NCBI RefSeq assembly: GCF_031846275.1
Contig: NZ_JAVRIB010000014.1
Span: forward strand, 15,815 to 79,814
DNA: 64,000 nucleotides
DNA from: Spectribacter hydrogenoxidans
GTDB lineage: Bacteria; Pseudomonadota; Gammaproteobacteria; Nevskiales; Salinisphaeraceae
Direction: 5' to 3'
Part shown: piece after piece, positions 60,440-64,000 of the stretch
Numbering within the stretch: position 1 is the stretch's first letter
How the letters are laid out: each line of letters starts with the position of its first letter
Position numbers and translations under genes: made by a program
Notes under the pieces: model-generated
Seen by the model: only the letters and a program-made list of their open reading frames with translations
What the model was told of the DNA's origin: nothing
The model's database searches: none

Positions 60440-62205
60440 GCGGGACTCCGAAGATCGAAACCCGGTATCTGACCAGGGAGGTCTATCCGCGCCTGTTGCG
60501 CTACAGCCTGCGCTATTGGCACTGGCTGCTGCTGGCCGGCGTTGGCATGGGGCTGTTCGCGGCCGCGGATACCGCACTGATCTACATCCTCAAGCCGCTG
60601 CTCGACGGCAGCATCGTGGAGCGGGACCCGTTCCTGATCCGCTGGATGCCGATATTCCTGCTGCTGTTGTTCCTCGCCCGCGGTGTGGCCGGGTTCTTCG
60701 CCCGCTACGGGATGGAGTGGGTGGCCAATCAGGTGATCTACCTGTTGCGTGCCGATGTCTTCGATCAGTTCCTGCGGCTGCCGGTGGCCTTTTTCGATGT
60801 CAATGCCTCGGGCAAGATGACCGCCAAGCTGACCTACTACACCGCCCAGATCCGCGAAGCATCGACCAGCGCCATCACTATCGTGGTGCAGGACTCGCTA
60901 CGGGTGGTGGGGTTCATCGGGTTGATGCTCTATCTGAACTGGGCGCTGGCGCTGCTGACGCTGACGGTGGGGCCCGCGATTATGGGCATCATGCGGCTGG
61001 TCAGTCACCGCTTCCGGCGCTACAGCATGCGCATCCAGTCCTCGATGGGCGATCTCACCCACATCAGCGAGGAAGTGCTCACCGGCCAGCGGGTGGTCAA
61101 GGTGTTCGGCGGCGAAGAGTACGAGCGCGAGCACTTTGCCCAGGCCAACGAACGCAACCGGCGCATGTCCATGCGCATGGCCACCACCCAGGCGGCCAGC
61201 GTGCCGGTGATCCAGCTGATTGCCGCCATCGCCGTTTCCCTGGTGGTGTGGTTCGCCATCAACGAAAGCGGCGGCGGGGTGATGTCACCGGGGGATCTGG
61301 CGGCCTTCTTCGGCGCCATGATGGCGCTGATGGGGCCGATCAAGCGGCTGACCAATGTCAACGCGGTGATCCAGCAGGGGGTGGCCGCAGCCGGTGCCAT
61401 CTTCGAACTTCTGGATGAAAGCGCCGAGGATGCCGGCGGTGAGCGGCCACTGGCCGAACGGGCCCGGGGCGATCTCGACATGACATCGGTGTGGTTCCGT
61501 TATCCCGGCACCCGGCGCGACGTGCTGCGGGACATCGACCTGACGGTGGGCGCCGGACAGACGGTGGCCTTCGTCGGGCGCTCCGGCAGCGGCAAGAGCA
61601 CGTTGCTGTCCCTGCTGCCGCGCTTCTACGATCCTACCCGGGGCGTAATCCGGCTCGACGGCGTGCCGCTGCAGGAATACCGGCGCCGCGATCTGCGGGA
61701 TCAGGTAAGCCTGGTTGACCAGAACGTGGTGCTGTTCAACGATACCGTCGCCAGAAACATTGCCTATGGTTCGCTGGCCGACCACGACCGTGAGGACGTG
61801 ATCTCGGCGGCGCGCCGTGCTCATGCAGCCGAATTCATCGAGGGCCTGCCGGACGGCTACGACACCGAAGTCGGACAGAACGGCATCATGCTTTCCGGCG
61901 GTCAGCGCCAGCGCCTGGCCATTGCCCGGGCGCTGCTCAAGGACGCGCCGGTGCTGATCCTCGACGAAGCCACCTCGTCGCTGGACACCGAGTCCGAGCG
62001 AGCCATCCAGCAGGGCCTGGAGGCGCTGATGGCCAATCGCACCACACTAGTGATCGCGCATCGGCTATCGACCATCCGGGACGCCGACCTGATCGTGGTG
62101 ATGCACGACGGGGCGATCGTCGAACGGGGCCGGCACGATGACCTGATGGCCCGTGAAGGCCATTACCGGATGCTGCACGACATGCAGTTCCGTGACGAGT
62201 CGTGA
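60436..62205 (+). CDS. msbA: Lipid A export ABC transporter MsbA
   Basis: The 589-residue half-transporter flips lipid A-core across the inner membrane. A six-helix domain with VAFFDVNASGKMTAKLTYYT is followed by an ATPase with GRSGSGKSTLLSLLPRFYDP, LSGGQRQRLAIARALLKDAP, LILDEATSSLDTESE and IAHRLSTIRDAD. Length matches E. coli MsbA (582). It overlaps exbD and lpxK. Confidence 0.95.
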   Translation: MSGTPKIETRYLTREVYPRLLRYSLRYWHWLLLAGVGMGLFAAADTALIYILKPLLDGSIVERDPFLIRWMPIFLLLLFLARGVAGFFARYGMEWVANQVIYLLRADVFDQFLRLPVAFFDVNASGKMTAKLTYYTAQIREASTSAITIVVQDSLRVVGFIGLMLYLNWALALLTLTVGPAIMGIMRLVSHRFRRYSMRIQSSMGDLTHISEEVLTGQRVVKVFGGEEYEREHFAQANERNRRMSMRMATTQAASVPVIQLIAAIAVSLVVWFAINESGGGVMSPGDLAAFFGAMMALMGPIKRLTNVNAVIQQGVAAAGAIFELLDESAEDAGGERPLAERARGDLDMTSVWFRYPGTRRDVLRDIDLTVGAGQTVAFVGRSGSGKSTLLSLLPRFYDPTRGVIRLDGVPLQEYRRRDLRDQVSLVDQNVVLFNDTVARNIAYGSLADHDREDVISAARRAHAAEFIEGLPDGYDTEVGQNGIMLSGGQRQRLAIARALLKDAPVLILDEATSSLDTESERAIQQGLEALMANRTTLVIAHRLSTIRDADLIVVMHDGAIVERGRHDDLMAREGHYRMLHDMQFRDES

Positions 62206-63176
62206 TCCGGGCCGCCATCGAGCGGGCCTGGTACGCCGGTCGGGGCTGGACCGCATTGCTGCTGCCGCTGGCCTGGCTCTACGGCGCGGTGGTCGCGATC
62301 CGACGGGTCGCCTACGCGCGCGGCTGGCTGGCATCGCGGCACCCCGGTGTGCCGGTGCTGATCGTGGGCAACATCACTGTTGGCGGCACCGGCAAGACCC
62401 CGCTGGTGGCCGAGCTGGCGGCCCGGGCGCGCGTCCGGGGACGCCGACCCGGCATCGTGACACGAGGCTATGGGGGACGGTCCGGTGACCGGCCATACCG
62501 CGTCACCATGGATGCCGACGCTGGACTGGTCGGCGACGAGCCGCTGCTGCTCGCCCGCCGCGCGGCCTGCCCGGTGATGGTGTCGCCAGACCGGGTTGCC
62601 GCCGCCGAGGCGCTGGTCTCGGAGGCCGGGGTGGACTGCATTCTCAGCGACGACGGCCTCCAGCACTACCGCTTGCGCCGGGATGCCGAAGTCGTGGTTC
62701 GCGATGACGCCCGTGGTCACGGTAATGGCTGGCTGCTGCCCGCGGGTCCCCTGCGGGAACCGGTGCGGCGAATGCGGTTGGCGGACCTGTCGTTGACCCA
62801 GGGGTCGGCGGGTGACTTCCGCCTGTGCCCCGGTGACTGGCGGCGGGTGGATGGCATCGACCAGCAACGGCCGTTCGCGTCGCTCGCGGGACAACGGGCC
62901 CATGCGGTGGCGGGTATCGGCGATCCCGCGCGGTTCTTCGCCATGCTGACCGCAGCCGGGATCGAGGTGCTGCCGCATCCGTTTGCCGATCACCATTCAT
63001 TCCGACCGGCGGAGCTGGCCTTCGATGACGACATGCCGGTGCTGATGACGGAAAAGGATGCGGTCAAATGCGCAGCCTTTGCCGCGCCGGACTGGTGGTA
63101 TGTGCCGGTAACGGCAACATTCACCGCGGAGGCCGAAACGGCCGTTGATGCCTTGCTGGATCGGTGGCTGGCATGA
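62202..63176 (+). CDS. lpxK: Tetraacyldisaccharide 4'-kinase
   Basis: The 324-residue kinase adds the 4'-phosphate of lipid A. The N-terminal membrane-associated helix (TALLLPLAWLYGAVVAIRRV) precedes the P-loop VGNITVGGTGKTPLVAELAA. DDGLQHYRLRRDAEVVV, FADHHSF and LMTEKDAVKC are also seen. GTG start over the msbA stop; the end overlaps kdsB. Confidence 0.95.
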   Translation: MIRAAIERAWYAGRGWTALLLPLAWLYGAVVAIRRVAYARGWLASRHPGVPVLIVGNITVGGTGKTPLVAELAARARVRGRRPGIVTRGYGGRSGDRPYRVTMDADAGLVGDEPLLLARRAACPVMVSPDRVAAAEALVSEAGVDCILSDDGLQHYRLRRDAEVVVRDDARGHGNGWLLPAGPLREPVRRMRLADLSLTQGSAGDFRLCPGDWRRVDGIDQQRPFASLAGQRAHAVAGIGDPARFFAMLTAAGIEVLPHPFADHHSFRPAELAFDDDMPVLMTEKDAVKCAAFAAPDWWYVPVTATFTAEAETAVDALLDRWLA

Positions 63177-63913
63177 ACTTCCGCGTGGTCATTCCCGCTC
63201 GCTACGCCTCCACCCGATTGCCGGGCAAGGTGCTGCTGCCGATCGCCGGGCGGCCGATGCTGGCCCATGTGATCGACCGGGCCCGGGAGTCCGGCACCGA
63301 GGACATCTGGGTGGCCACAGATGACGCACGGGTATACGCCGCGGCGGAGGCAGCCGGCGCCCGGGCGGCGATGACCGCTGCCGACCATGCCGCGGGCAGT
63401 GATCGCCTCGCCGAGCTGGTCGCCCGACTCGAATGGCCCGACGACGCCATCGTCGTCAATCTGCAGGGCGACGAGCCCCTGATGCCGGGCTCGCTGATTG
63501 CCCAGGTGGCATCGGCGCTGGCCGGCGCGCCGGACGCCGACATCGCCACCGCCTGCGTGCCCATCCATGATGCCGCCGAGTTCGAGAATCCGAACGTGGT
63601 CAAGGTGGTTCGCGACCAGGCGGGGCGAGCGCTCTACTTCAGCCGCGCGCCGATTCCGCACCGCCGCGACTCGGTCGACGGGCCGCCACCGGCATTCCGC
63701 CATCTGGGAATCTACGCCTATCGCGTCGGCGCTCTGGCACGCTTCGCGGCCGCGCCAGCCGGTGATCTGGAGCGATGCGAATCGCTCGAGCAACTGCGGG
63801 CACTGGCGATGGGCATGCGGTTGCTGGTGGTCGAGTCCGAGCAGACGCCAGGGCCGGGCGTGGATACCGCCGAGGACCTTGCGTGCGTGGTTGCTCGCTT
63901 ACAACCGGACTGA
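63173..63913 (+). CDS. kdsB: CMP-KDO synthetase
   Basis: The 246-residue enzyme activates KDO for LPS core synthesis. It shows VVIPARYASTRLPGKVLLPI, VNLQGDEPLMPGSL, NVVKVVRDQAGRALYFSRAP and HLGIYAYRV. The ATG at 63173 overlaps the lpxK stop directly; the Trm112-like gene (ycaR) that separates lpxK and kdsB in E. coli and Pseudomonas is absent here. Confidence 0.96.
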   Translation: MNFRVVIPARYASTRLPGKVLLPIAGRPMLAHVIDRARESGTEDIWVATDDARVYAAAEAAGARAAMTAADHAAGSDRLAELVARLEWPDDAIVVNLQGDEPLMPGSLIAQVASALAGAPDADIATACVPIHDAAEFENPNVVKVVRDQAGRALYFSRAPIPHRRDSVDGPPPAFRHLGIYAYRVGALARFAAAPAGDLERCESLEQLRALAMGMRLLVVESEQTPGPGVDTAEDLACVVARLQPD

Positions 63914-63969
63914 AACCGGTCCGTTGTAAACTGCGGCCCGTTATTTCTGCCGGACCCCGGATTGCGTTG

Positions 63970-64000
63970 ATGCGAGTTCTTTTTGTCTGCATGGGAAACC
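63970..64000 (+). CDS. Low-molecular-weight phosphotyrosine phosphatase, 5' end only
   Basis: Only MRVLFVCMGN is visible before the window ends. This is the start of the P-loop of low-molecular-weight phosphotyrosine phosphatases (V-C-x-G-N-x-C-R-S). In Pseudomonas such a gene follows kdsB, so the context agrees. The rest of the gene is outside the window. Confidence 0.75.
   Translation, partial: MRVLFVCMGN

Overview
The window is GC-rich chromosomal DNA from a gammaproteobacterium. The gene orders match those known from Pseudomonas and the Chromatiales/Ectothiorhodospiraceae-type lineages: MerR/tRNA-Pro, prfB-lysS, sdhCDAB-sdhE-ygfX, nadB/rpoE-rseA-rseB-mucD-lepA-lepB-rnc-era-recO-pdxJ, gacS/barA-cysM-rlmD, nagZ/mtiP, mfd, lolC/E-lolD-comEC-exbB-exbD-msbA-lpxK-kdsB. 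Many proteins are rich in Asp and Glu and the two OmpA-like proteins carry calcium-binding type repeats, which would fit a salt-adapted organism. That ecological point, and any placement below class, is inference.

Layout. 1-5.6 kb: the 3' part of a MerR regulator and tRNA-Pro(GGG), then a small accessory block (RES/Xre toxin-antitoxin, gmd-fcl for GDP-L-fucose, an IS110-type element inserted in an intergenic repeat). 5.7-8.2 kb: two tandem OmpA-like proteins on the minus strand. 8.5-12.2 kb: prfB (with its programmed frameshift), lysS and the convergent ygfZ. 12.3-16.7 kb: a succinate dehydrogenase operon holding both an SDHAF4-type and an SdhE-type assembly factor. 16.7-17.2 kb: a hairpin-rich non-coding stretch. 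17.2-29.4 kb: nadB, then the sigma-E envelope-stress operon with a visible sigma-E promoter, lepA, a MITE-like element, and lepB to pdxJ. 29.6-40.4 kb: a BarA/GacS hybrid kinase, cysM, a degenerate exonuclease-like gene, rlmD, CYTH, a cytoplasmic YkuD protein, nagZ, an MscS channel, and a purine/methylthioinosine salvage pair with a methyltransferase.

40.4-48.3 kb is an accessory block with lower GC: a family 9 glycosyltransferase, then seven tightly coupled genes (T_hemolysin-like acyltransferase, AMP-dependent acyl ligase, heme-oxygenase-like diiron protein, SDR, periplasmic TPR protein, response regulator, sensor kinase). These look like a small biosynthetic pathway for a fatty-acid-derived molecule with its own two-component system, and I regard this as the best candidate for an undescribed system here.

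48.4-64 kb: mfd, a sulfotransferase-like gene, aguB-aguA for putrescine synthesis, and an envelope-biogenesis run from lolC/E to kdsB, ending in the first codons of a low-molecular-weight phosphotyrosine phosphatase. Most operons are packed with 4-base start/stop overlaps, including several TTG starts. Short palindromic repeats of a few related types occur in most of the longer intergenic gaps.
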